From: Oligoflexales bacterium
GTDB taxonomy: Bacteria; Bdellovibrionota_B; Oligoflexia; Oligoflexales; RGVZ01
Assembly: GCA_947479535.1 (NCBI GenBank)
Contig: CANJZQ010000005.1
Location: 34,680 to 98,679 of the forward strand
Direction: 5' to 3'
DNA length: 64,000 nucleotides
Of the stretch, positions 27,862 to 38,065 are shown piece by piece (position 1 is the first letter of the stretch; each line of letters starts with the position of its first letter). The position numbers and the translations under genes are program-made. The notes beneath the pieces were generated by a model. That model was not told the DNA's origin. It searched no databases and was given only the letters and a program-made list of their open reading frames with translations.

Positions 27862-30800
27862 TTAGCTGCAGCCAGTGGTTCCACCGCATGAATCGCACTT
27901 TAGACACGCACCGTTGCGGACTAGCGTCATCGCTCCGCACTCCGGACACGGATCTCCTTCGTAACCTTTCATCTTCGCAGCCTTGACCGTGTTGAGCCCT
28001 TTTTTGGCAGCAATCTTCTCTGCCATGCGGTCGAACTCTTCTTCGGACAGGGCCACTGGAACCTTTTTCTCGCCGCCAGTTTGCAGGCCGCCGACGCTGC
28101 TGGAAACGCTGTGCCCGTGAGATCCATTGCTGGAGACCATGACCATACCTGGCATCTCCTCGTCGTCGGAGGACGTCTTGTTGGCGTGCGCCTTGGACTT
28201 CGGGGCATCAATCTCATCCGGAGCAACGTGAACCAGATCCGTACGGCCGAGGTAGTTAAGGGCCAGGTCGCGGAACATGAAGTCGATGATCGACGTTGCG
28301 CGGCGCAGGTTGTCGTGTCCAGTGACGGGGCCGTTCGGTTCAAAACGGGTGAAGGTGAAGACGTCCACGTACTCTTCGAGCGGCACGCCGTACTGCAGAC
28401 CAAGGCTCACGGCGATGGCAAAACAGTTCATGATGGAGCGCAGAAGGGTACCTTCCTTGTTCAAGTCGAGGAAGATCTCGCCAACTTGACCATCCTCGTA
28501 CTCGCCCGTCCTGAGGTAAACCGTGTGTCCACCGATCTTGACCTTTTGGGTGTAGCCGCTGCGCTTGCTCGGGAGGGAACGGCGGGTGCGGACATACTCC
28601 TTGACGATCTGGGTGGTGATCTTCTTGATCTGCTCTGCTTTTGGCGCGGAATAGTCGACCTGGTCGATGATATCCAGCCATTCGGTGGCCGTGGCATTGA
28701 GGGGCTGGCTCAGTTTTGAACCATCGCGATAGAGTGCGTTGGCCTTGAGCATCATATTCCAAGACTTCTTGTAGGACTTGGCGACGTCATCCAAATTGGC
28801 TTCAAATGGCAAGTTGATCGTCTTGCTAATTGCGCCCGAGATAAATGGTTGGGCGGCAGCCATCATGCCGATGTGGTTGTCGGCCGGGATGTAGCGAACA
28901 CCTTTGCGACCACACTTGCTCGCACAGTCAAAGACCGGCAAATGGGCGGCTTTCAGGTGCGGAGCACCCTCCACCGTCATCGTGCCACACACATACTCGT
29001 TCGCGGCCTCAATCTCGGCAGCCGAGAATCCAAGCAGCTTGAGGATGTTGCAATCGATCGGTTCCAGATCTTCGGCTTTGATGCCGAGTTTCGACGTACA
29101 AAACTCTTCCCCGAGGACCCACTTGTTAAAGGCAAACGTGATGTCGAATGCCTGCGGCAATTCTTTCTCCACCGAGGCCAAAACTTCAGGTGTAAGCCCT
29201 TTGGCTGCCAGGGTTTCGTGGTTGATGCCAGGTGCTCCCTTTAGAGTTCCCCGACCCATGCAGTAGGCAATGATGTCTGCCGTTTGCGCATCACTGTAGC
29301 CAAGGTTCGTGAGGGCCACCGGTACCGACTGGTTGATGATTTTGAAGTAACCACCACCGGCCAGTTTTTTGAATTTGACCAGGGCGAAGTCCGGCTCGAT
29401 TCCGGTTGTGTCGCAATCCATCAGCAACCCGATGGTGCCCGTTGGAGCGATCACAGTGGTCTGTGCGTTGCGGAAGCCGTGCTTTTCACCCATGGCAAGG
29501 GCTTCATCCCACGCTTTTTTCGCCGCCGCACTGAGGTCCTGCGGGCAAATCTTGTGATTGATCTCAAGGGGCTTGATGGTGAGCCCGTCGTATTTGCCGT
29601 TTGCATGAGCCGCACTGTGATGATTGCGGATGACGCGCAGCATGTCTTTTTTGTTTTTTGCATAGTTCGGGAATGTACCCAAGGCTGCCGCCATTTCTGC
29701 ACTCGTCCGGTAGCTTTCTCCGCACATGATGGCGGTTATTGATCCTGTAAAAGCCAGTGCTTCCGCAGAACCGTAGGGCATTCCCATCCGCATCAAAACG
29801 GCACCGATGTTGGCGTATCCTAAACCAAGCGTGCGGAAATCCCAGCTCTTGCGCGCGATTTCCTTGCTCGGGAACTGAGCCATTTGCACCGAGATGTCGA
29901 GGATCACGGTCCAGATGCGAGATGCATGGATGAAGGAATCAATGTCGAAGCCATTTTTTTCATCATAGAACGTCAGCAGGTTGAGCGATGCCAGGTTGCA
30001 TGCCGTGTCATCAAGGAACATGTATTCGGAGCACGGGTTGGATGCATTGATCCGGCCATCTTGGGGACAGGTGTGCCATTCGTTGATGGTCGTGTCGAAT
30101 TGGACGCCGGGATCAGCGCAGGACCAAGCCGCGTAGACGATCTTGTCCCACAGCTCGGAGGCCTTCACCGTGCGCATGGTCTCACCCGTCATGCGACTCT
30201 TGAGGGCCCACTCCGTCCCGCGTTCTGCGGCATCCATGAAGGAGTTCGGAATGCGCACAGAGTTGTTCGAGTTTTGTCCCGAAACGGTGCTGTAGGCTTC
30301 GGAGTTCCAATCTGTGTTGAAAGATTCGATTTTGAGTTTGTAGTTACCTTGCTTTGCCAGATCGATGACGCGCTGAACGTAATTCAAAGGGATATAGGCT
30401 TTGCGAGATTTTGCGATCGCTTCGCGCAGCTGTTCGTTTTTCGCCGGGTTGAAACGGTCATCCGTTTTAGCTGCATCCGCAGGAACCGAGCAGGCCTTCA
30501 AGATGGCGTTCAGGTGTTCTTCCATCGCCTTGGATCCGGCGACGAGAGAGGCAACTTTTTGTTCTTCCTCCACCTTCCATTCGATGAATTTTTCGATGTC
30601 TGGATGGTCTAGATCCAAACAAACCATTTTTGCAGCCCGGCGTGTGGTGCCACCACTTTTAATAGCACCAGCGGCGCGATCACCAATTTTAAGAAACGAC
30701 ATGAGGCCCGACGAGATTCCGCCACCAGAGAGCGGCTCGCCTTCGCCGCGGATGCCAGAAAAGTTGGTGCCAGTGCCGCTGCCGTATTTGAACAGGCGGG

Positions 30801-31368
30801 CTTCGCGGGTCCACAAATCCATGATCCCACCTTCGTTGACGAGATCGTCACCGACCGATTGGATGAAGCAGGCGTGGGGTTGTGGGCGTTCGTAGGCGCT
30901 GGTGGATTTCTGGATGCGATTCGTCTCAGGGTCTACATAGTAGTGGCCTTGGCTGGAGCCCTTCAGGCCGTATGCGAAGTAGAGCCCAGTGTTGAACCAC
31001 TGGGGGCTGTTAGGCGCACACATCTGACGCGCCAGCATGTGGCAGGTCTCATCATAGAAGGTTGCGGCATCTTCTTCGGTGTCGAAATAGCCGTAGCGGG
31101 TACCCCAATCGGCCCAGCAACCAGCGAGGCGATGAAACACCTGGCGGCTGTCGGATTCAGCGCCGATCTTCGGGATCCCTGCGCGACGCAGGTATTTTTG
31201 CGCGAGGATGTCCGTGGCGACCTGACTCCAGTGATCCGGCACCGTGACTTTCATTTGGCGACTGGCTTTACTGCCGTCGGAGTTCTTCAACTCTGAAGTG
31301 CGTTCAACGAACTTCAGCCCGTCATAGGGTTGGCCTTTGGTTTTGACAAACAATCTCTTAAATTTCAT
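27862..31368 (-). CDS. nrdJ: Vitamin B12-dependent (class II) ribonucleoside-diphosphate reductase
   Basis: [78 protein letters not shown]-terminal CPECG...[10 protein letters not shown]. Confidence 0.96.
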   Translation of the reverse strand: MKFKRLFVKTKGQPYDGLKFVERTSELKNSDGSKASRQMKVTVPDHWSQVATDILAQKYLRRAGIPKIGAESDSRQVFHRLAGCWADWGTRYGYFDTEEDAATFYDETCHMLARQMCAPNSPQWFNTGLYFAYGLKGSSQGHYYVDPETNRIQKSTSAYERPQPHACFIQSVGDDLVNEGGIMDLWTREARLFKYGSGTGTNFSGIRGEGEPLSGGGISSGLMSFLKIGDRAAGAIKSGGTTRRAAKMVCLDLDHPDIEKFIEWKVEEEQKVASLVAGSKAMEEHLNAILKACSVPADAAKTDDRFNPAKNEQLREAIAKSRKAYIPLNYVQRVIDLAKQGNYKLKIESFNTDWNSEAYSTVSGQNSNNSVRIPNSFMDAAERGTEWALKSRMTGETMRTVKASELWDKIVYAAWSCADPGVQFDTTINEWHTCPQDGRINASNPCSEYMFLDDTACNLASLNLLTFYDEKNGFDIDSFIHASRIWTVILDISVQMAQFPSKEIARKSWDFRTLGLGYANIGAVLMRMGMPYGSAEALAFTGSITAIMCGESYRTSAEMAAALGTFPNYAKNKKDMLRVIRNHHSAAHANGKYDGLTIKPLEINHKICPQDLSAAAKKAWDEALAMGEKHGFRNAQTTVIAPTGTIGLLMDCDTTGIEPDFALVKFKKLAGGGYFKIINQSVPVALTNLGYSDAQTADIIAYCMGRGTLKGAPGINHETLAAKGLTPEVLASVEKELPQAFDITFAFNKWVLGEEFCTSKLGIKAEDLEPIDCNILKLLGFSAAEIEAANEYVCGTMTVEGAPHLKAAHLPVFDCASKCGRKGVRYIPADNHIGMMAAAQPFISGAISKTINLPFEANLDDVAKSYKKSWNMMLKANALYRDGSKLSQPLNATATEWLDIIDQVDYSAPKAEQIKKITTQIVKEYVRTRRSLPSKRSGYTQKVKIGGHTVYLRTGEYEDGQVGEIFLDLNKEGTLLRSIMNCFAIAVSLGLQYGVPLEEYVDVFTFTRFEPNGPVTGHDNLRRATSIIDFMFRDLALNYLGRTDLVHVAPDEIDAPKSKAHANKTSSDDEEMPGMVMVSSNGSHGHSVSSSVGGLQTGGEKKVPVALSEEEFDRMAEKIAAKKGLNTVKAAKMKGYEGDPCPECGAMTLVRNGACLKCDSCGGTTGCS

Positions 31369-31525
31369 GCCCGCACTCCTTGTGACGGCATTGTGAAACA
31401 AATTTCAGGTAAAACTTGGCCAAGGCAGTCTAAAACCGCATTTTTCCGTGTCTCGCCAGGATGTTGTAGAGGAACCAGCTACACATGATGATAGCCAGCC
31501 AAAGAAGGCGATGTCAACGGTCGAC

Positions 31526-31541
31526 ACACAAAATATGGTGT
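31526..31541. promoter_or_regulatory. NrdR-box-like palindrome 1
   Basis: ACACAAAATATGGTGT; compare the NrdR consensus acaCwAtATaTwGtgt. Confidence 0.65.
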
Positions 31542-31548
31542 CCACAAT

Positions 31549-31557
31549 TTATCCACA
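31549..31557 (+). promoter_or_regulatory. DnaA box (perfect TTATCCACA)
   Basis: Exact match, located between the two NrdR-like boxes; a degenerate GTGTCCACA lies 11 bp earlier (31538-31546). Confidence 0.65.
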
Positions 31558-31573
31558 ACACCATAGGTTGTGT
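31558..31573. promoter_or_regulatory. NrdR-box-like palindrome 2
   Basis: ACACCATAGGTTGTGT, start-to-start distance of 32 bp from box 1. Confidence 0.6.
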
Positions 31574-31661
31574 GTTGTTTTTTGGCGCTCTTGGCTATGA
31601 TGGCGAAAAAATTGATGGTTCAGAGAATTTTTTAGAACGGGCCATGGGTTTTTCCAACAGG

Positions 31662-31670
31662 TTATCCACA
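31662..31670 (+). promoter_or_regulatory. DnaA box (perfect TTATCCACA)
   Basis: Exact match in the nrdJ upstream intergenic region. Confidence 0.6.
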
Positions 31671-31700
31671 GGAGCTGTTTTGGGGGTAAAAAAAGGCTGT

Positions 31701-33257
31701 TTAAAAGGCGATCACGCGCGGGATGCCAGCAGCTTTTTCTTGACGTTCCGTCTCGGGGCCGCGGCTTTCCAACGGATCATGGGTGTCGATGGCGGTTGAA
31801 GGCGTAGACGCGCTGTCCACCAATGGTTTGCGGATTGCTGTCATCCGCTTTTCCGAAAGGTAAACCTGAATGGGCAACCTGATGGTTTGCTCCTTGTTGA
31901 TTTTTAGGACCTGACTGGTCCGGCGGCGAACCCCATCCACGCCAGTCGACATGACATAGTGGACAACTTGGTACTGGCCGGCAACCAGAGGCATGCGCGT
32001 TGGTCTGTCGAAAACAACATCCAGAGTCACTCCACTTAATCCTGCATCGTGCGCCTCAACCCGCAAAAGGTCGGTGATTTGGCCTTTGACGTAAACGGGC
32101 TTGGGGATGATTTCGAGATAACCAAGGTGAATCTCTGAATCAGAAATGCCTTTGGGCATGCGGTATCTGACGTTGCGCGAACCTTCGACGCCAACTTGGA
32201 CCTCTGGTTCAAAGAACAGCAGGGGAACATCGGTCACGCCCGTCGTAAACGGGAAGGGCTGGCCCGGTTGGTATAACCTCACTTCAAGATCTCCAAGGCA
32301 GTTCCACTCCCACGGTGAGCAGCCTTGATCCACCTTGATGCTTCGTGCCGGTAAATGAAGGGATTCACCCTCTTCCAATTCCACCACCTTTGGCTGGGTT
32401 GACCCGCTGAGGCGAAGCATCGTTTGACCCGGCAACACCGCATACTCTTCGTTGAGATTGAACCAGTGCCCGTCGTTCACTTCTACAAACAGCGGCGTGC
32501 CGCGAATTTGTGAGGACAGGTCAAGGTCGACCTTGGGTGATGTCATGACCTTGATGAAGGCTGGGCTGATGATGCGTTTTTCGCCATCGGCAAGGGTAAC
32601 CTTCATCTTGGTTCCGTTGACCTCGACTTCGTAGTTCCCGGGCAGCAGGTAAAGCCATTTCCCAAATTGCTGCTTCTCTGTCACCGAAACAAGGTCAGCC
32701 GCTGGTGATACGAAATAACTTAGATCGCCCGGTGTGTTCGGGCTTGCTTCGACCTTGATGGCAGAAAGCAGGAAACTTTTCACGGCTCCAGCCTTGGTTT
32801 CATCGCTGAATTCGAGCGACAGGGGCACCATACCGACAAGGATGTCATGGCTTTCGCCAATCATGCTGAGGCTAAAGCGATTCGAGAAATACTGGCGCGA
32901 GCGCGTTTTCTCGGCTCGTTTGCACTGGATGGAGAATTTGTCGTCTTCGGCCGGTGCCATGGCCGGAACGAAATTAATTTGGTGTGCGGTGAGCTGCTTG
33001 CGCTTTCCGGCGTAAATCCTGACAGATTGGCTTGAGCAGTCGGCAAGGACGAGATAATTGCCCGCCGGCAACTTGACGTCCTCGTTGAAAGTTCCCACGA
33101 GTTCAGACACGAGTTGGATCGGGTTCTCGGAATCTACCCGGTAGATCTCATAAAGGCCGCCCTTGGAGCCGCTGACGTTGAGTGTTCCGTCGCTGCCGGG
33201 GAAGTGACACCCAACAGCCGCCAAGGAACAAACAAAGACCAGGATAATCCGTTTCAC
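31701..33257 (-). CDS. Putative lipoprotein, hypothetical
   Basis: GTG start giving VKRIILVFVCSLAAVGC lipobox; beta-rich body. Confidence 0.75.
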   Translation of the reverse strand: MKRIILVFVCSLAAVGCHFPGSDGTLNVSGSKGGLYEIYRVDSENPIQLVSELVGTFNEDVKLPAGNYLVLADCSSQSVRIYAGKRKQLTAHQINFVPAMAPAEDDKFSIQCKRAEKTRSRQYFSNRFSLSMIGESHDILVGMVPLSLEFSDETKAGAVKSFLLSAIKVEASPNTPGDLSYFVSPAADLVSVTEKQQFGKWLYLLPGNYEVEVNGTKMKVTLADGEKRIISPAFIKVMTSPKVDLDLSSQIRGTPLFVEVNDGHWFNLNEEYAVLPGQTMLRLSGSTQPKVVELEEGESLHLPARSIKVDQGCSPWEWNCLGDLEVRLYQPGQPFPFTTGVTDVPLLFFEPEVQVGVEGSRNVRYRMPKGISDSEIHLGYLEIIPKPVYVKGQITDLLRVEAHDAGLSGVTLDVVFDRPTRMPLVAGQYQVVHYVMSTGVDGVRRRTSQVLKINKEQTIRLPIQVYLSEKRMTAIRKPLVDSASTPSTAIDTHDPLESRGPETERQEKAAGIPRVIAF

Positions 33258-33258
33258 G

Positions 33259-34086
33259 TCAGAAGGCGAAATTGGTTGCAGCACCGATCTGATAATTCTG
33301 AAACCCACCGAACCCCAAATAAACGCGAGGCCCCAAGGTGATGTTTGGCGCAAATTCCCAGTCTCCGCCCGCGTGGGCAGTGAGGATGGCGCCGGTGGCC
33401 TCTGCAGATGTTGGCGTTTGGAAGTCATCAAGGGCGTCAAGATACACGAAAACTAAACCTGCTTCCACCCCCGCTACGACCGTCATTCCCTTGACCCGCG
33501 GGTATTTCAGGTGTCCCTCGAGGCCAGCATGGTAGCCCTCCCAGACACCCCGGTAGGGTTTTGATTCCTGGGTTCCGGCCACGACAACCGGACTGTAGCG
33601 AAAGGTTCCCTTCAGGCGGAACTTCTTGTTCTTTCGCAGCCCGAGCGCCGAATTTGGCACGTTGACCCCGAAAAGCAGGTCCGAGGACCCAGTCCTTCCA
33701 GACCCCGATGGCTTCCAGCCTGATCCGTCGCGGGTTGGCCAAACCATATTGATGGATGTGCCGATCACGAGATTTTCATTGAGAAAGCGCTCTGCCCGAC
33801 CCGGTTCGACCATGGGCTCAAGTTTGGCAGACTCATCCTGGGCTTCTTCTTCTGTTGCAACCGGCGCTGCGGTCTGGGCTTCTGCAGGGACTTTCGCAGT
33901 CGCTTCAGGCGGTTTCGGAGTGAGGCCATCTGGGGCAGGTGCCGGTGACGTTGGTTCCCCGGTATCCTGTTCGCCTTTTACCGGGGGTGGCATGTCCTCC
34001 AGCCCCTTGGCAAAGGAGATAGATCCAGCCGAGGCCGCCGTGATTCCAAGGCATGCCACAAATTGGTTGAGGGTGAACCGCTTCAT
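33259..34086 (-). CDS. Hypothetical exported protein with Pro/Ala/Glu-rich linker and beta-barrel-like C-terminus
   Basis: Signal-like MKRFTLNQFVACLGITAASAGSISFAKG; C-terminal ...GPRVYLGFGGFQNYQIGAATNFAF. Confidence 0.7.
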   Translation of the reverse strand: MKRFTLNQFVACLGITAASAGSISFAKGLEDMPPPVKGEQDTGEPTSPAPAPDGLTPKPPEATAKVPAEAQTAAPVATEEEAQDESAKLEPMVEPGRAERFLNENLVIGTSINMVWPTRDGSGWKPSGSGRTGSSDLLFGVNVPNSALGLRKNKKFRLKGTFRYSPVVVAGTQESKPYRGVWEGYHAGLEGHLKYPRVKGMTVVAGVEAGLVFVYLDALDDFQTPTSAEATGAILTAHAGGDWEFAPNITLGPRVYLGFGGFQNYQIGAATNFAF

Positions 34087-34115
34087 GCGCAGCATTTTTT
34101 TCTCCCGCATCAGCG

Positions 34116-35243
34116 TTAAAGGAACACGTTCATGTGAATTGCGTACCGACGGTCTGACAGGATTTCATCTTGACCTGCCGCAGTGCCGAGTTGTTCGGCG
34201 TAGCTCGCAAGCCGAAGGCGCAAAAGCATGATGTCCAGCTGCAGTCCTGCCGTCCATTCGCCTTGGTGCAGGCCGCCTTGCAGCTTCAAAAAGTCGCCGA
34301 GCCCGTATTCCGTCCCGACGTTGATTTTTTTGCTGTAGTGGACCGGCTGATTGATTGCTGCGACATCGGCGTTCACGCTGACGTAGTGGCCATCGGTCTT
34401 GATCGGCTTGAAGCTGATGCCGGTGCTGACCGCAGGACGCCGCGCGTCGGGTGCTCCGGTGGCGCTGTCCCCGGAAGACAATGCCTTGAAGGTTGTTCCG
34501 CCAAAATCGAGGATACTCAAACCGAATGTGGTGTCTTTTTTGGCGTCGGGGCGGAACAGGAGGCCAAGGTCGAAACCGATGCCGTAGCCACCAACGACAT
34601 AGTCGGCCAAGCTGCCCGATCCACTATTGCCGTTGGAGAGGTTATCCAAGGCGTCGATGTCAAACGTTCGGTCAACCCCAAGTTGTCCGACAATTTTTGC
34701 ATTCATCCCCAAGGCCAGCCGGTCGCGGAAAAAACTTCCGGCGATCCCTGCCGGAATATAAAATCGGGGTCCCGCGTTGACATCAAATGTAATGTCGTTG
34801 TGAAACGTGAGCTGTGTGGGCATTTCCACGGCAAGCGCCAAACCAAAACCCGGCGCTACAAAATATGGCTCCATTCCAAGGCTGAACCCGAGGGGTTTCC
34901 CGCCCTGATTTTTAATCAGGTCGATCGTCTCATCGGTGCTGCCAGTGCCACTTTTAGCAAACGACGAAATGTCGCTAATCGCATTTGTGGTGTTGGCCGA
35001 GATTTCTCCGCGCAGCGCCAGTACCTCAAACGTCCAGGTCTTGAGCCACGCGAGTCCAGCCGGGTTGTAATAAAGAGCATTGAAATCGTCTGCCTGCCCG
35101 ACAAAGGCGTTACCCATGCCGAGGGGGCGCACGCCAAAGTGGGTCCAGCGCAGTTCTTCGGCAAGGGCCGGCGCCCCGCCAAAGGCCATCATGGCGGCAG
35201 ACACCAGGCACTTCATGCAGGCCGCGTGGACGGCGTTGCGCAT
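34116..35243 (-). CDS. FadL/PorV-like outer membrane protein
   Basis: THFGVRPLGMGNAFVGQADDFNALYYNPAGLAWLKTW motif; signal peptide. Confidence 0.75.
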   Translation of the reverse strand: MRNAVHAACMKCLVSAAMMAFGGAPALAEELRWTHFGVRPLGMGNAFVGQADDFNALYYNPAGLAWLKTWTFEVLALRGEISANTTNAISDISSFAKSGTGSTDETIDLIKNQGGKPLGFSLGMEPYFVAPGFGLALAVEMPTQLTFHNDITFDVNAGPRFYIPAGIAGSFFRDRLALGMNAKIVGQLGVDRTFDIDALDNLSNGNSGSGSLADYVVGGYGIGFDLGLLFRPDAKKDTTFGLSILDFGGTTFKALSSGDSATGAPDARRPAVSTGISFKPIKTDGHYVSVNADVAAINQPVHYSKKINVGTEYGLGDFLKLQGGLHQGEWTAGLQLDIMLLRLRLASYAEQLGTAAGQDEILSDRRYAIHMNVFL

Positions 35244-35391
35244 GGAAACCTCCCGGAGGGTTGAGGCGGTTTGAGTTAACATCTGGAGGAACCCGATGAC
35301 TGTACCATAAACAGTTTTACTTGCGAACGAACCGATATTGCTGGAAGAACTTTTTGAGTGTTAGGATCATGCTCTCTCTGGGAGAAACACC

Positions 35392-36006
35392 ATGTCAAAG
35401 GCTGATGTCGCCGCCGAGCGCAAGGAACAGATCGTTCGGGCGACCGTAGATTGCATATCAAAGTTCGGATATCACAATTTTTCCATGCAGGACGTGGCCC
35501 GGACTGCCGGGGTCAGCAAGGGCATCATCCACTACTATTTCCTGAACAAGGATGAGTTGATGATGTCAGTGCTGGACAAGGTTGCCGGCGACATTGAGCG
35601 AGTTCTGCAGTCCGACATGGCAAACATCGAAGACCCGTTCCAGAAGATGGAAATCTTCGTCAATGTTTGTTTTGACGTGGTCCGCAGCACGCGGGAATAC
35701 TACCAGGTCAACATGGATTTCTGGACTCAGATCAACCAGAAAGACGAAGTGCGCGCAGTGATCGCCCGTCATTATGCCAAGTTCAGGGAGACCGCCGCAA
35801 AGGTTGTGCGGCAGGGATTGGAAGCCGGGAAATTCCGGAAGGTGGATCCAGCCCAGTACGGTTCTTTTGTCATCGCGGTGATTGACGGACTCAGCCTTCA
35901 GTGGCTTTTTGACGACAAGGTTTTTGATTATGACGGGATGGTGAAAGTTGCCAGTCGTTTGATCATCGAAGGCCTGCTCCCTGAACGAACCGACCAGAGG
36001 ATGTGA
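35392..36006 (+). CDS. TetR family transcriptional regulator
   Basis: ATVDCISKFGYHNFSMQDVARTAGVSKGIIHYYFLNKDELMMSVL. Confidence 0.93.
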   Translation: MSKADVAAERKEQIVRATVDCISKFGYHNFSMQDVARTAGVSKGIIHYYFLNKDELMMSVLDKVAGDIERVLQSDMANIEDPFQKMEIFVNVCFDVVRSTREYYQVNMDFWTQINQKDEVRAVIARHYAKFRETAAKVVRQGLEAGKFRKVDPAQYGSFVIAVIDGLSLQWLFDDKVFDYDGMVKVASRLIIEGLLPERTDQRM

Positions 36007-37079
36007 ATTTGCTGGAGGCCGTCGCCAGAATTTCATCGGGTCAACGGTTGTCGTCAAGTGATGAGCAACTCGCTCTGGAAGAGCTTGAGTCAAACGAGTG
36101 CTGGCAGCCACTATTTCGTTACTTGGACCAGGCACTCGCCGCAGGTGGTCCAAACTTGCTGGGCCACTACTGCAGGCTCATTCGCCTCCGCTTGAATTAT
36201 TTCAACGACATCCCGGCAGCCCAGGCACTGACGGCGGATTTGATCCGCAGGTGTCAGATTGATTTTCCAACACTTCACGATGTTCTTCTGAACGATCATG
36301 CCCTCCCGGATCTGGAGGCCCAGCACGAGGCTGCGTTGCTGGATGCGGCCAGTGGGGCGTTCAGCGCAACCGCCGAAAGGGTCCAGGCGCTGGAGAAACT
36401 CGCCGCAGTTTACGAAAAGCGGTTATTCAATGAGGAGAGTTTGCAGCAGGTCTTTGAGCGTTTGATTCAGCTTGATCCAGATAACATCAAGGCTCTTCGT
36501 TATTTCAAGCTGGCGTTCTCCCAAGCTCATGATTGGGAACAGGTGGCGCGCGTGCTGAAGCGCCTCACCGACGTGGTGCAAACCCGTCAGGAAAAGTTTC
36601 GCCTTGCCCACGATCTGGCCTATTGCCTCGTGTACCACTTGAATAAGCCCCGGGATGCTATTTTAGTTTTGGATCGTCACTGCAGGGAGAGCCCTCTTGA
36701 TGTTTCGCAAATCGAATATGACGCGGCTCATCGCATGGGCGACATAGATCGTTGCATTCAGGTATTGCAGTCCGCACTTCAAAGTGTTCGTGACGATGCT
36801 GGCAAGGCGATCGTTCAATTTCGAATGGCTGACCTGTTTCGCAAATCTGGAAAAACCCGGGAAAGTGAAAAAATGCTGCAGGAGTCCCTGGCCACCTGGC
36901 AGGTTTTTTTAGATCCCTTTGAACCTTTGATCCAAATGCAAATGGCAAGCAACAGCTGGGCTCAAGTCGCAACAACGTTGCAGTCCCTCTCCCTTAGGGT
37001 TCAGGACAAGGAACTTGCCGATCAGATCCAGCAAGCGGTGAGGCGGATTGAAGCCGGCCTTGCTGACCGGTCTCAATGA
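36003..37079 (+). CDS. TPR-like repeat protein, unknown function
   Basis: GTG start overlapping the tetR stop by 4 nt; helical-repeat pattern (LDPDNIKALRYFKLAFSQAHDWEQVARVLKRL). Confidence 0.75.
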   Translation: MNLLEAVARISSGQRLSSSDEQLALEELESNECWQPLFRYLDQALAAGGPNLLGHYCRLIRLRLNYFNDIPAAQALTADLIRRCQIDFPTLHDVLLNDHALPDLEAQHEAALLDAASGAFSATAERVQALEKLAAVYEKRLFNEESLQQVFERLIQLDPDNIKALRYFKLAFSQAHDWEQVARVLKRLTDVVQTRQEKFRLAHDLAYCLVYHLNKPRDAILVLDRHCRESPLDVSQIEYDAAHRMGDIDRCIQVLQSALQSVRDDAGKAIVQFRMADLFRKSGKTRESEKMLQESLATWQVFLDPFEPLIQMQMASNSWAQVATTLQSLSLRVQDKELADQIQQAVRRIEAGLADRSQ

Positions 37080-38065
37080 AAAGTCAAATTCAAACCGCCA
37101 TGGTTTCAGTTGGAACCTCCTCAGTCGGCCTCCGCGGCATCGCCTCACGGGTCATCGCCCCCGACCGTACCAGCAAGATTTTCGGCACCAGATTTGAAGA
37201 GGGTCTGGTCAAGCAAGCCATCGGGCAATCCCTGCTTTCGTGCAGGAACGCAATGCCGTCGAGGGTTGCTGTTTTTGCATCGGAACCGGAGTTGGACGTC
37301 ATTTCCCGTGGAGGTCTTTGCGGCACACTCGCGTCTGCTTTTCGCGGCAGCCTGGAATTACGTGAACTGACTCAGCCCGCGCTCAGGGATTTCATTTTGG
37401 CTCGACAGTCTTCCTCTGAAGACGCCGTCATGGTCATTCTTTTGGGGTCGGAAAAAAGACCGGTGGCCTGGCCCCTGCCTGATTTTGAGAAACTCGTTAC
37501 AAATCCACCGCAGCCCTCAGGCCACACAAATGCGAAAGACCGCAACCTGTCCTTTGGATGTTCCGGTGATTGGTTGCGGCTTGATCGCAAGGGATCATGT
37601 TCCGTCATAAACTCCAAGGCGATTGAGTCGTCATGGTTGGCATCGGGATCATCAACGGCCTCTGCCTTTGAGTATAGTTGGGGAGTGTGGGCATCACTTC
37701 TCCCATCGCAAAAGACTCCACAGCGTCGGATCGTTGTCGATCAGGTCAAACTGGCGTCCCGCACAGCAGGCCAACTGGTTTTATCGACCGCTGCGAGCGA
37801 TAAAATAATTCAATTCCTGAAACCATTGGAAAACGCTCCCGGAGAAAGCCTTGTGGCATCATTTCCGACGCCAGAGGCTGGGCGCTGGCTTTTTCAGGCG
37901 GCCGGAGTTCATCCCGAAATTCTAAGGCAGGTTGTTTTCTGCGAGGAGTTTCACGGTTGGGGGCCAGCCTTCAGTTTTCTCCGGTTCTCAGCCGACTATC
38001 CCACTGGCTCGCGACTGCTTGTGATGCGGGATCTGGTTTCGGTGGATCTGGTGGTGGTCAGATGA
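37076..38065 (+). CDS. Hypothetical protein
   Basis: ATGA overlap with the previous gene; long ORF without a recognised motif. Confidence 0.75.
   Translation: MKSQIQTAMVSVGTSSVGLRGIASRVIAPDRTSKIFGTRFEEGLVKQAIGQSLLSCRNAMPSRVAVFASEPELDVISRGGLCGTLASAFRGSLELRELTQPALRDFILARQSSSEDAVMVILLGSEKRPVAWPLPDFEKLVTNPPQPSGHTNAKDRNLSFGCSGDWLRLDRKGSCSVINSKAIESSWLASGSSTASAFEYSWGVWASLLPSQKTPQRRIVVDQVKLASRTAGQLVLSTAASDKIIQFLKPLENAPGESLVASFPTPEAGRWLFQAAGVHPEILRQVVFCEEFHGWGPAFSFLRFSADYPTGSRLLVMRDLVSVDLVVVR

Noticed and set aside
28081-28719. 212-aa plus-strand ORF inside nrdJ (also 29884-30612)
   Set aside because: Antisense to strongly conserved NrdJ coding sequence.
34170-35264. 364-aa plus-strand ORF
   Set aside because: Antisense to the FadL/PorV-like gene, which has clear motifs and a signal peptide; composition is typical of a shadow ORF.
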